DNA of 64,000 bases from positions 20,891 to 84,890 of the forward strand of contig JAPLGM010000022.1 of NCBI GenBank assembly GCA_026390165.1, read 5' to 3'. Position 1 is the first letter of the stretch, and each line of letters opens with the position of its first letter. Positions 8,230 to 22,555 of the stretch are shown here, piece by piece. A model generated the notes under the pieces. The model was not told the origin of the DNA. It searched no databases and saw nothing but the letters and a program-made list of their open reading frames with translations. The position numbers and the translations under genes are program-made. The stretch comes from Campylobacterales bacterium. Lineage in GTDB: Bacteria > Campylobacterota > Campylobacteria > Campylobacterales > Sulfurimonadaceae.

Positions 8230-9681
8230 ATGATAAAGCGAACAAAAATATTGGCAACGGTAGGTCCATCATCAGAAAGTGTAGAGATCCTTAGTGCAAT
8301 GATCCGTGCAGGTGTTAACGTTTTTCGTCTAAACTTTTCACACGGTACACACGATTATCATCTGGGTGTTCTCAATAATATCCGTAGGGCAATGGAGGTG
8401 ACAGGTCAAATTGTGGGGATTTTACAAGATATTAGTGGACCTAAGATACGAATAGGAATGTTAAAAGAGGAGTTTGCTCTTCAGATAGGGGATCGTATTG
8501 ATTTTTACAAAGAAGAGATAGAAGGTGCGCAAATAGATACACACCATTATGCGACTTCTCTTAACCGAAGTGAAATTTTAGAAAAACTGAGCATAGGGGA
8601 TACGATTACTCTTCATGATGGGGCTATTCGGGCAAGAATTGTGGAGTGTGAAGCGAAATATCTGCAAGCGATTATTGAAAATAATGGAAATTTAAGTTCA
8701 AAACAAGGGGTTAATTTCCCCAATACTCCTCTTGGTATTGAAGTTTTGACTCCAAAAGACAAAAAAGATATGGAGTGGGGTGTTGCCAATGCGGTCGATT
8801 TTATGGCGATCTCTTTCGTCCAAAGTGCTGCGGATATGATCCAAGCGCGTGAGATTATCATTGCTCATGGTGGGCGTGTGGAGTTGATTGCCAAGATCGA
8901 AAAGTTTGATGCTGTTGAAGATATTGACGCTATATTGGCACACTGCGATGGGATAATGGTAGCACGTGGGGATTTAGGTATCGAAGTTCCCTTCCATGAA
9001 GTACCAATGATTCAAAAAATGTTGATACGTAAAGCGAATGAAGTCTCAAAGCCCGTTATTACTGCCACCCAAATGCTCCTTTCTATGACCGAAAATGAGA
9101 CGGCGACACGCGCTGAGATCAGTGATGTGGCAAACGCCGTATTAGACGGTACCGATGCCGTTATGCTTTCCGAGGAGTCAGCTGTGGGACATAACCCTGT
9201 GTTGGTTGTGGAGACAATGGTAAAAACGATTCAGTCGATTGAAAAGATCTATCCGTTTGATAAATTCTCAGAATTTAAACACTATGACAAAATGGACATT
9301 GTGAATGAGTCAGCAGTACGGCTGGGGGACGCACTTCATGTTCAAGCTATTATTGCTATGACTACCTCAGGGCAATCGGTGAAAAAACTCTCTCGCTATC
9401 GCCCTGAAATGACTATCTATGCTGCTACTCATAATGAACGCATTGCGCGAACTTTAACGCTAGTATGGGGGGTGGCTCCTACTTTTCTAACGACAACGAG
9501 AAACGTTGATGAAGCACTCGAAGAGATTATTGAACAAGGTTTAACAAATGCTATTATCGATAAAAGTCATACCTATATTTTTACAGCAGGTGATCCTGTC
9601 GGAATTCATGGTGCGACGAATTTAATCCGTATTTTAGGGGAAAATGAACTTAAATTTTTTGGAAAAAATCAAAAAGTTTAA
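8230..9681 (+). CDS. pyk: Pyruvate kinase
   Basis: Converts phosphoenolpyruvate and ADP to pyruvate and ATP. The 483-residue length and domain order are normal: N-terminal MIKRTKILATVGPSS, the barrel with VFRLNFSHG, FVQSAADM, ELIAKIEKF and the signature VARGDLGIEVP, the potassium/ATP loop ATQMLLSM, and a C-terminal allosteric domain (residues 350-483) containing TTSGQSVKKLSRYRP. An AAAGGGGGG ribosome site precedes the ATG. It stands alone, with cmoA 106 bases downstream on the same strand. Confidence 0.96.
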   Translation: MIKRTKILATVGPSSESVEILSAMIRAGVNVFRLNFSHGTHDYHLGVLNNIRRAMEVTGQIVGILQDISGPKIRIGMLKEEFALQIGDRIDFYKEEIEGAQIDTHHYATSLNRSEILEKLSIGDTITLHDGAIRARIVECEAKYLQAIIENNGNLSSKQGVNFPNTPLGIEVLTPKDKKDMEWGVANAVDFMAISFVQSAADMIQAREIIIAHGGRVELIAKIEKFDAVEDIDAILAHCDGIMVARGDLGIEVPFHEVPMIQKMLIRKANEVSKPVITATQMLLSMTENETATRAEISDVANAVLDGTDAVMLSEESAVGHNPVLVVETMVKTIQSIEKIYPFDKFSEFKHYDKMDIVNESAVRLGDALHVQAIIAMTTSGQSVKKLSRYRPEMTIYAATHNERIARTLTLVWGVAPTFLTTTRNVDEALEEIIEQGLTNAIIDKSHTYIFTAGDPVGIHGATNLIRILGENELKFFGKNQKV

Positions 9682-9713
9682 ATTTTGGACTACTTTTTGC
9701 TTTACTCTTCGTA

Positions 9714-9759
9714 TTGAGGGGGGAGCAAAAGTGTTGTTTCGTCGCGACCCCTCCCTCAA
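9714..9759. repeat. Inverted repeat between pyk and cmoA
   Basis: TTGAGGG at 9714-9720 pairs with CCCTCAA at 9753-9759, with further G-rich/C-rich pairing inside the arms. No T-run follows on the plus strand, so it is not a standard terminator. Confidence 0.45.
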
Positions 9760-9775
9760 AAAGCTCTCTTTACGC

Positions 9776-9781
9776 TACAAT
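9776..9781 (+). promoter_or_regulatory. -10 box TACAAT just before cmoA
   Basis: TACAAT lies only 6 bases before the cmoA ATG at 9788, and no Shine-Dalgarno sequence is visible. If this is the promoter, transcription would begin at about the start codon and the mRNA would be leaderless. Confidence 0.4.
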
Positions 9782-9787
9782 TTCGTT

Positions 9788-10504
9788 ATGAAAACCGATA
9801 CCCTTTTTACAAAACCTATTTCTAAACAGTTTGAATTTGATGCCGATGTGGCTGCCGTCTTTGATGATATGCTGGGGCGCTCTGTCCCCTTTTATAAAGA
9901 GTCTCAGCAATTGACGAAGCGTTTTGCTCTTAATGCCCTTGAAGATGGGGGGCGGGTGATTGATTTGGGCTGTTCAACCGCATCGCTTCTTCTTGAAATT
10001 GAGCGTGGGATTAAATCAACACAGCCCGTAGAGTTGGTTGGAATTGATAACTCACCCGCCATGATTGAGCATGCGCATAAGAAAATCGAAGCGTATCGAT
10101 CGAATATTGCATTGGTCGAGGGGGATATTTTGGAGTACCCTTTCGGAAAAACCCGTGTGATTATTTGTAATTATACGTTACAGTTTATCCGCCCCATGAT
10201 ACGAGAGACACTGATACGGAAGATTTATGACTCCCTAGAGGAAGGGGGAATTTTTATTTTCAGTGAGAAAGTTTTGAGCGAAAACAGTAAGCTTAACAAA
10301 CAGCTCATCGATTGCTATTACGATTACAAAAAAGAGCAGGGGTACAGCGAATACGAAATCGTCCAAAAACGGGAAGCATTAGAGAATGTCCTCATCCCCT
10401 ATACGATTGCCGAAAACAGTGATATGACGAAGAAGAATGGTTTTGAAAGCTGTGACGTACTCTTTCAATGGGCAAATTTCGCGACGTTTATTGCGTGTAA
10501 ATAA
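9788..10504 (+). CDS. cmoA: Carboxy-S-adenosyl-L-methionine synthase
   Basis: Makes carboxy-SAM from SAM and prephenate for the 5-oxyacetyl modification of wobble uridine in tRNA. The 238-residue protein starts MKTDTLFTKPISKQFEFD, which lines up with the normal CmoA N-terminus; a longer frame upstream has no CmoA similarity. SAM-binding motifs are VIDLGCSTASLL and ELVGIDNSPAMIEHA, followed by VIICNYTLQFIRP and IFIFSEKV. The partner cmoB is not in the window. It is followed, convergently, by a small lipoprotein gene. Confidence 0.92.
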   Translation: MKTDTLFTKPISKQFEFDADVAAVFDDMLGRSVPFYKESQQLTKRFALNALEDGGRVIDLGCSTASLLLEIERGIKSTQPVELVGIDNSPAMIEHAHKKIEAYRSNIALVEGDILEYPFGKTRVIICNYTLQFIRPMIRETLIRKIYDSLEEGGIFIFSEKVLSENSKLNKQLIDCYYDYKKEQGYSEYEIVQKREALENVLIPYTIAENSDMTKKNGFESCDVLFQWANFATFIACK

Positions 10505-10510
10505 ATCTCT

Positions 10511-10726
10511 TCACCACACCCTAGGTTTAGCACCCGATGATGCAGGGGTTAATGCCCCTTTAAAATCCTTATAGTCCACAACGTTTTTATCACATACTTT
10601 GTGATAATACCCTTGCAAATCATAATACTCTTCGCAATCATTGTAATAGCGCAGACTAATCCCCCGCTCATTCATACACCCTGTAAAAGCAATGAGGAGA
10701 ATTAAATAAATTATTTTTGGTATCAT
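10511..10726 (-). CDS. Small putative lipoprotein
   Basis: A 71-residue protein of unknown function. A hydrophobic signal sequence (KIIYLILLIAFTGC) ends in a lipobox FTGC, so the mature protein would be lipid-anchored at Cys17. The mature part has paired Tyr/Cys residues (YYNDCEEYYDLQGYYHKVC), suggesting one disulfide. The ribosome site is weak. It converges on cmoA with 6 bases between the stops and is divergent from the cas operon. Confidence 0.55.
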   Translation of the reverse strand: MIPKIIYLILLIAFTGCMNERGISLRYYNDCEEYYDLQGYYHKVCDKNVVDYKDFKGALTPASSGAKPRVW

Positions 10727-10854
10727 TTTTAAATTCTATCCTATCTGGGTTTAAAGCTACTTTTTTGAATAGCTATTTTGCGATATAACAAAATTAATTT
10801 ATTTTCGCCTCTATTTATGGTAAGCTCCTCGGATCAAAGAGAGGAATACTATAA

Positions 10855-14865
<4,011 letters not shown>

Positions 14866-14894
<29 letters not shown>

Positions 14895-17292
14895 TTTTGG
14901 AGTGGATGAGTCGTTTTTGGCACATACCTCTGTTCATTCCGCTAGTGAGACTCTTATTGCACATTCGGATTTGACATTCGCTTACTATCAAAGAATTGTT
15001 GCTTCAAAAAACTTAGAACAGATGATTGATGAATTAATAAAAAAGCTTGATAGTGAACATTTTCTATTTATCAAAGAGCTGTTTGAGGGCAGCGTGTATC
15101 TTCATGATTTAGGAAAAACAAATCCTTACTTTCAAGCCAAAAAAATGGCTAATCCGCTGTTTGAGAAATACAAAAATGAAACACACAGCAGTGACCATTC
15201 GCTTTTATCGTCTGAAAAATTTATAGCGTACTATTTGTCGAAAATCAGCCAATTTACCGATAGAGTAACGAGGGAAAAATTAAAATTTATTTTGTATAGC
15301 TTTTCATATCATCAAGCCAAACACCATGGAGCTTTAGGGATTTTCGAAGAGTATCGAAAAGATGAAACAAATCCAAAAAGTTATATGACGCACCTTGACA
15401 AGCTAAACATTCCAAATTTTGAATTCTACATCCTCAATAAACTCCTTTTTTCACTTCTCGTTTCCAGTGATTACTATGCCACGACAGAATATATGGCGAA
15501 ATTCCCAACAGATGATTTTGGCTTATTTTCAAATGATGATAAAAAGAGATTAAGAGAAAAATTCAACTCACATATCGCAACGTTTCAAAATCCTACAGGC
15601 ATCAACAAACTACGAAATGAAATGTTTGAAGAAGCAGAAATAAACCTGCTCCAAAATCTCGATAAAAACATCTTTTATCTCGAAGCCCCAACAGGAAGCG
15701 GTAAAACGATTACCTCTATTAACCTTGCATTGCAGCTTTTAAGTGAAAAGCCGAAGCTCAATAAACTTTTTTATATCTTCCCTTTTAATACCTTGGTGGA
15801 GCAAACCAAAAATGTTTTTGATGAGATATTCGGTGATACGCTTAAAATCGAAATCATCAATTCAATCACACCCATCAACATAGATGAAAAAAGCCAAGAA
15901 GATAAAGAGAGCGAATATACAAAGTCGTATATCAATCGACTATTTTTCCACTCTCCAGCTATTATCACCACCCATGTGAGCTTGTTTAATATCCTCTTCG
16001 GAACGTCGAAAGAGGATAATTTCCCACTATGGCAACTCGCCAATAGCGTAATCATACTTGATGAGATACAAAGTTACAATAACCACCTTTGGTGGTATAT
16101 GGTAGAGTTTTTTGATAAATATGCCCAAGCATTAAACATCAAAATTATCATAATGTCGGCAACTTTGCCTAAACTCGATTTTTTCTTGGAAAATAAAAGT
16201 AATTTTGTAGATTTGATACGTCCAGAGAGAAGAAAAGATTTTTTTGAAGATATACTTTTTAAAGATAGGGTCGAAGTTAATTTTTCTTTACTTCCTGAAA
16301 AGAAAACAGATGAAAAAATGACCCATGAAAGACTTTTTGAACTTTTAGGAAGTCAGCCAAAAGACAAAAAAATACTATTTGAATTTATTAAAAAACAAAG
16401 TGCAAGAGAGTTTTATACCCTCATCAAAGAACAGTTTGACAATGTATATGAACTAAGTGGAGATGATAACAAAGCGTACCGCCAATTTGTCATCAATAAA
16501 AGCAAAGAGGATACCTCTATTATTATTGTCGCTACGCAGGTGATTGAAGCTGGGGTAGATATTGATATGGATTTGGGCTTTAAAGATATTTCGACTCTTG
16601 ACAGCGAAGAACAGTTCATGGGACGGATCAATCGAAGTTGCAAAAAACAAGGCTCAAAAGTTTATTTTTTTGATATGGATGATGTGGAAAAAATATACCG
16701 TGACGACAATCGCTTGGGGTTTGATTTGAAAGAAGAAAAATATCGAGAAATTTTGAAAAATAAAGAGTTCGGCGAATATTACAAAGAGGTTTTAGAAAAA
16801 ATACAGACCAAAGGTTTTCGTTACAACAACGGACTGCTAACAAACTATGATAACTTTGCAGAGTTGCTTAAAAAGCTCAACTATAAAGAAATCTCCAAGA
16901 CAATGACGCTTATCAACTCCCAAAATTTTACCCTTTATTTTCCGTTTCAAATCGATATTTCCCAGTATAAAGGTGTTAAGGAGTTTGATAAAGCCAAATT
17001 GGAAGAGAAATATTTGAGTGATGGCTTTTTAGATGGTCAAAAAGTGTGGGAAGCATTTCAAGATCTTAATACGATTGATGGCTATGCCAAAAAACAGATT
17101 GAAGCTTCCAAAATTAACGCGTTAATACAATTTTTTACTTTTAACATTTTAAAGTTTAACGAAAAGCAAAGACCTTATATTGGAGAAGAGATTGGCGGAT
17201 ACTATTTTATTCAAAACCATGAAGACTTTATTCTTGATGGTAAATTTGACAGAGCAAAATATCTTGCAAAAAAAGAAGAGTTGTTTTTATGA
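14866..17292 (+). CDS. cas3: CRISPR helicase-nuclease Cas3 (HD + helicase)
   Basis: Degrades the target DNA after Cascade binding. The 808-residue protein has an N-terminal HD nuclease domain (HTSVHS, then YLHDLGKTNPYFQ near residue 80 with the HD pair) and an SF2 helicase: Walker A APTGSGKTITSI, DEIQ box in IILDEIQSYN, IIMSATLP, and the late VATQVIEAGVDID plus MGRINRSCKKQG. The start is taken at the ATG 14866; a second ATG at 14881 (MFLSDFG) is equally possible. AT-rich (19 of 60 at 15841-15900). An 83-base gap to the antitoxin gene follows. Confidence 0.93.
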
Positions 17293-17304
17293 ATATTTAT
17301 CCGT

Positions 17305-17310
17305 TATAAT
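17305..17310 (+). promoter_or_regulatory. -10 box TATAAT of the toxin-antitoxin pair
   Basis: A perfect TATAAT lies 12 bases after the cas3 stop and 66 bases before the antitoxin ATG, in the only long gap between cas3 and cas4. It suggests that the downstream pair has its own promoter inside the cas operon. No clear -35 is seen. Confidence 0.55.
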
Positions 17311-17336
17311 AGTTACACTAATCTATAAGGTATGAA

Positions 17337-17358
17337 TTGTGACAAGGTACTGTCACAA
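17337..17358. promoter_or_regulatory. Perfect palindrome, probable antitoxin operator
   Basis: TTGTGACA (17337-17344) and TGTCACAA (17351-17358) form a perfect 8-bp inverted repeat around AGGTAC. It sits between the TATAAT and the AAAGGAG ribosome site of the antitoxin gene, where antitoxins or toxin-antitoxin complexes of type II systems bind to repress themselves. A 5' mRNA hairpin is the alternative reading. Confidence 0.55.
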
Positions 17359-17375
17359 ATTAAAGGAGATAATAA

Positions 17376-17621
17376 ATGATAGCACTCAATCTTAATATTC
17401 GTGAAGAAGTATATGAAAAAATAATTTATTTTTTGCAATCTTTACCCAAAAAAGATGTTCAAATTGTTCAAAAAAGGGTGATTGATGAAATTGATCCTAC
17501 CATTTTACCCAAAGAACATTTTGACTATATTAGTAAAAATGAACTAGATGAAATGAGTAGATTAGTTGAAGAAGCAAAACGTATTGGTTTTGACAAATTA
17601 AAGAGTTTTGATGAGCTATGA
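17376..17621 (+). CDS. Putative antitoxin of a RelE-type pair
   Basis: An 81-residue acidic protein with AAAGGAG at good spacing. The N-terminal part (IALNLNIREEVYEKIIYFL) could form a ribbon-helix-helix or similar dimer; the C-terminal half is acidic (NELDEMSRLVEEAKRIGF) and would wrap the toxin. It overlaps the toxin gene by 11 bases, as is usual for type II modules. I do not recognise a named antitoxin family, so the call rests mainly on size, gene order and the recognisable toxin behind it. Confidence 0.72.
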   Translation: MIALNLNIREEVYEKIIYFLQSLPKKDVQIVQKRVIDEIDPTILPKEHFDYISKNELDEMSRLVEEAKRIGFDKLKSFDEL

Positions 17622-17877
17622 GATTAAACCCTTAAAGCCCTTTGAAAAATTCTATGCGAAACGTAATGAGAAAGAAAAAGCAGTTATCAAAAGTAAATTT
17701 GAACTTCTTAAAAATGACCCTTATGATTCGAACAGTTTAGATATTAAAAAACTTAAGGGCTTTACCAATAGGTATCGACTTCGAGTTTGGGATTATCGTA
17801 TTATCTATGAAATTTATGATGAGGTATTGATTATTATCGCCATAGATGGAGATAATAGAGGAGATGTGTATAAATGA
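17611..17877 (+). CDS. RelE/ParE-superfamily toxin
   Basis: An 88-residue basic protein from the ATG at 17611. It has the RelE/ParE pattern: early PFEKFYAKRNEKEK, central KKLKGFTNRYRLRVWDYRII, and terminal AIDGDNRGDVYK corresponding to the family's G-x-R-x-x-V-Y ending. RelE relatives cut mRNA on the ribosome and ParE relatives poison gyrase; which applies is not visible. It lies inside the cas operon, 10 bases before cas4, and has the low G+C of cas3 (18 of 60 at 17701-17760). Confidence 0.85.
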   Translation: MSYEIKPLKPFEKFYAKRNEKEKAVIKSKFELLKNDPYDSNSLDIKKLKGFTNRYRLRVWDYRIIYEIYDEVLIIIAIDGDNRGDVYK

Positions 17878-17887
17878 AATACTTAAA

Positions 17888-18388
17888 ATGACTCTCTTTG
17901 GCTTAACTGGAACCCTCATTAACTACTATTTTCATTGTCAAACCCAATGTTGGATGCACGCTAATCGTCTAAATATGGAAGATAACTCCGAAGATGTCCG
18001 TATCGGAAAAGTCCTCCATGAAATTAGCGAAGAAAAAAGCAAAAAAGTGGAGATTCAAATCGACAATGTGAAAATCGATAAGCTTACCCGTGAGTATTTG
18101 GTAGAGATGAAAAAATCGGATTCTGATCCTGTGGCGGTGAAGTGGCAAGTGTTGCTGTATCTCTATAAGCTCAAACAAAAAGGGATTGAGCGCAAAGGGA
18201 AGATTGAGTATTTTGAAAAAAATCACGCTACAAAATCGGAAATTTTGGAATTAACACAGGAGAATGAAGCGGAACTTTTGAGTGTGTTAGACGCTATCGA
18301 AACATTGATTCTTCTTCCGATGCCACCACCGCCGAAGTTGGAAAATAAGTGTAAAAAATGTGCGTATTATGAGTATTGTTTTATCTAA
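17888..18388 (+). CDS. cas4: CRISPR adaptation nuclease Cas4
   Basis: RecB/AddB-type Fe-S nuclease that trims prespacers and helps select the PAM. The 166-residue protein from ATG 17888 shows INYYFHCQTQCW with the first cluster cysteines, VRIGKVLHEIS, the nuclease strand LVEMKKSDSD with Glu and Lys, the QVLLYLYKLKQKGI helix with the catalytic Gln, and the C-terminal CKKCAYYEYC. All four cluster cysteines can be placed. An ATG at 17864 is a less likely start because GAGGAG abuts it. Composition is host-like (26 of 60 at 18121-18180). Confidence 0.9.
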   Translation: MTLFGLTGTLINYYFHCQTQCWMHANRLNMEDNSEDVRIGKVLHEISEEKSKKVEIQIDNVKIDKLTREYLVEMKKSDSDPVAVKWQVLLYLYKLKQKGIERKGKIEYFEKNHATKSEILELTQENEAELLSVLDAIETLILLPMPPPPKLENKCKKCAYYEYCFI

Positions 18389-18403
18389 AAGGTGAGAATC
18401 GTA

Positions 18404-18429
18404 AAAAAAGATAACTGCTTATCTTTTTT
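18404..18429. terminator. 11-bp hairpin between cas4 and cas1
   Basis: AAAAAAGATAA pairs perfectly with TTATCTTTTTT around a CTGC loop, 15 bases after the cas4 stop. The T-rich second arm makes it terminator-like, although the stem is AT-rich. It could separate adaptation gene expression from the interference genes. Confidence 0.5.
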
Positions 18430-18475
18430 AGATTTGGAACTGTAATCATGTGCGTATGCACCGATGGAGGCAAAA

Positions 18476-19788
<1,313 letters not shown>

Positions 19789-19951
19789 TTTTCCAACCCA
19801 TTTTTAGATAATTTAGGTCAAAAGTGGCTAGAATATGGGCGTTGCCTTGGTTTCAAGCTCTTTGACAATTTATTGTTAATTTGATTGGAAAAAAGGGTAG
19901 AAAATGGCTATTTTAGGGAATTGCTTTTTTAAGAAGTGCCATTTTCCCTTC
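19789..19951 (+). promoter_or_regulatory. CRISPR leader
   Basis: 163 bases of AT-rich non-coding sequence between cas2 and the first repeat. It contains TTGACA at 19862-19867, a possible -35 element, though no matching -10 is obvious, and an imperfect inverted pair AAAATGGC / GCCATTTT closer to the array. Its position puts transcription on the plus strand, which agrees with the repeat ending in AAAC as in other I-B arrays. Confidence 0.7.
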
Positions 19952-21823
19952 CTTGAACCGACACAGAGGTTGTATTTAAACACGGAAGCAAAACCGCGTT
20001 ATGTACCTCAGAAGACTTGAACCGACACAGAGGTTGTATTTAAACAGCGATATCATCGCATCATAAATAAGCTGAAAATGGCTTGAACCGACACAGAGGT
20101 TGTATTTAAACCCGACCTGCTGGTTACCTAAGATGTCATTCATGTCGCTTGAACCGACACAGAGGTTGTATTTAAACAGTGGAAAAATGTATCTTTATAA
20201 TAATACAACGCTTACTTGAACCGACACAGAGGTTGTATTTAAACCGGCGAGAAATCATGTTTTCAAAATCGTTCAACGCTCTTGAACCGACACAGAGGTT
20301 GTATTTAAACTGGTGATCCCAACGATGTTGAAACCAAACACGCTCTCTTGAACCGACACAGAGGTTGTATTTAAACGGGAGTATTCAGATTTTGGAAAAC
20401 TGCTCAAAGAAACTTGAACCGACACAGAGGTTGTATTTAAACAGACGTGGCTAATGCTATTAATATTGAAGTAGCAACTTGAACCGACACAGAGGTTGTA
20501 TTTAAACCACACAAAGAGCTACCTTTGATTTGGTAAGTATATCTTGAACCGACACAGAGGTTGTATTTAAACTTTTGAAGTTCAAAATGGCGAAAATCGC
20601 ACGGTATACTTGAACCGACACAGAGGTTGTATTTAAACGTTTGTAGAACTCCACCACCGTTAGCTCCGTTTTTCTTGAACCGACACAGAGGTTGTATTTA
20701 AACGATATTTGTATAGCTCGTGACGGTGCGGAATGGGACTTGAACCGACACAGAGGTTGTATTTAAACAATGATGCCGCTTATTACGAAATGAAAACAAC
20801 ACAGCTTGAACCGACACAGAGGTTGTATTTAAACTATTCAATCATCTCTTTTAAAAGTTCATGGCTAAACTTGAACCGACACAGAGGTTGTATTTAAACT
20901 TTATATCTCCTATTTTTTGAATTGAGCTGGTTGTCTTGAACCGACACAGAGGTTGTATTTAAACCACCGATAAATTCTACGACGAAAACCGCCCGATCAT
21001 CTTGAACCGACACAGAGGTTGTATTTAAACGGCTTTGCAGTTCCCTCGTATCTTATGTGATAGTTCTTGAACCGACACAGAGGTTGTATTTAAACATTCT
21101 AAAATCAATTATTTGAAGATTCGCGGGGACACTTGAACCGACACAGAGGTTGTATTTAAACCAGGGAGCTCCACATTACTTTTTCTTCGTCTGTCTTTCT
21201 TGAACCGACACAGAGGTTGTATTTAAACTTACAGATACTCCCTGCGCTTTTCCGTCAATAGTGGCTTGAACCGACACAGAGGTTGTATTTAAACCGGAGT
21301 TTTGTTGATGGAATATTTAGAGTGTAAGTATCTTGAACCGACACAGAGGTTGTATTTAAACCTTATTGGTACAAGTGCGACGGTTGGAGTTGGGACACTT
21401 GAACCGACACAGAGGTTGTATTTAAACTCTCAATTCTCAACGATGTACACGTTTTGGAGCGATCTTGAACCGACACAGAGGTTGTATTTAAACACAGCCC
21501 CCTCCTCCTAAAATTTTGCACGATTTCTTGAACCGACACAGAGGTTGTATTTAAACGCCTTATCTTGGATGCTTTGCATGGTTATATTATTACTTGAACC
21601 GACACAGAGGTTGTATTTAAACCTTGGAGCTAAACTACCTAACGATTTTATTGAGCTTCTTGAACCGACACAGAGGTTGTATTTAAACCATGATTGTGAA
21701 AATAGAAAGTGCTATTTACAGTTCTCTTGAACCGACACAGAGGTTGTATTTAAACCAGATATGGCAAAATTCCACTCGATCCACTTCCACCATCTTGAAC
21801 CGACACAGAGGTTGTATTTAAAC
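19952..21823 (+). CRISPR. CRISPR array, 29 repeats and 28 spacers
   Basis: The 30-bp repeat begins CTTGAACC, contains ACACAGAGG and ends ATTTAAAC; all 29 copies read as identical, including the leader-distal last one. Spacers are 33-38 bases, mostly 35-36; the shortest (spacer 24, 21494-21526, 33 bases) is the one that matches this chromosome at 22569-22601. The repeat can form only a weak AACC/GGTT stem. The eight terminal bases ATTTAAAC would be the crRNA 5' handle. Many spacers read through in one frame as protein-like sequence, as expected of protospacers from coding DNA. The array converges on nth. Confidence 0.99.
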
Positions 21824-21851
21824 TTCCCTATTTCACAGGCTTTGTTTAACT

Positions 21852-22499
21852 TTATCTAGGTTTAAAGCTTTCCTTAGTTTTACAATAGCTTTGCAAAAAA
21901 CACTCCGTATCGCATTTAGGATTTTTAGCGGTACAGATATAGCGCCCAAAGAGAACCATCCCTTGATGGAGTTGATGCAAGTTGGTCTTGAATTTTTTGA
22001 CTAAGGTTGCCTCAGTAGTAGCTGGGGTGAGATCATCGCTGAGTCCCAGTCGATGACTCACCCGAAATACATGGGTATCTACCGCCATAAGGTTGGCTTG
22101 GGTGTATTCGATGAGGACGACGTGCGCTGTTTTTTGTCCTACCCCTGCGAGCGTTATTAGCTCTTTTTCATCCAAAGGAATTTCGCCGCTATAGACATCA
22201 ACGACCCGCTTCGCCATGGCAATGAGGTTGATGGCTTTGTTGTTGAAAAACGAGCAACTTTGGAGGAGCTGTTTTACGTCGTCAATATTGGCATTTGCCA
22301 AATGTTGTGGAGAGGGATAGGCTTCGAATAATGGAGGGGTAATAATATTAACCCGCTTATCAGTACATTGAGCGGAGAGGGCTACTGCGATGACGAGTTC
22401 GTAGGGATTTTTGTAGGTGAGCTCTGTCACGGCATCCTTGTATCGTTCTACAAGAGTTGCTTTAATGGCTTCAATCTCTTTTTTGGTCGCTTTTTTCAT
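21852..22499 (-). CDS. nth: Endonuclease III
   Basis: Removes oxidised pyrimidines from DNA and cuts the abasic site, 215 residues. The helix-hairpin-helix LITLAGVGQKTAHVVL includes the catalytic Lys, and the catalytic Asp is in LMAVDTHVFRV. The C-terminal [4Fe-4S] cysteines are CTAKNPKCDTECFLQSYC, giving spacing C-x6-C-x3-C-x5-C, one residue longer in the middle than the standard x2. It is convergent with the CRISPR array and divergent from the histidine kinase. Confidence 0.94.
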   Translation of the reverse strand: MKKATKKEIEAIKATLVERYKDAVTELTYKNPYELVIAVALSAQCTDKRVNIITPPLFEAYPSPQHLANANIDDVKQLLQSCSFFNNKAINLIAMAKRVVDVYSGEIPLDEKELITLAGVGQKTAHVVLIEYTQANLMAVDTHVFRVSHRLGLSDDLTPATTEATLVKKFKTNLHQLHQGMVLFGRYICTAKNPKCDTECFLQSYCKTKESFKPR

Positions 22500-22555
22500 T
22501 CAAACTCAAATCATTTTTTTCGTATTGTACCATCAACTTTACTATATTTATGTGT

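Noticed and set aside
9644..9787. A longer cmoA starting upstream and overlapping pyk
   Set aside because: The extra 48 residues have no CmoA similarity and the normal CmoA N-terminus starts at 9788.
20273..21730. Open frames running through the CRISPR array on both strands, with repeated peptide units
   Set aside because: They consist of translated repeats and spacers; the 30-base repeat is a multiple of three, which creates spurious repetitive proteins.
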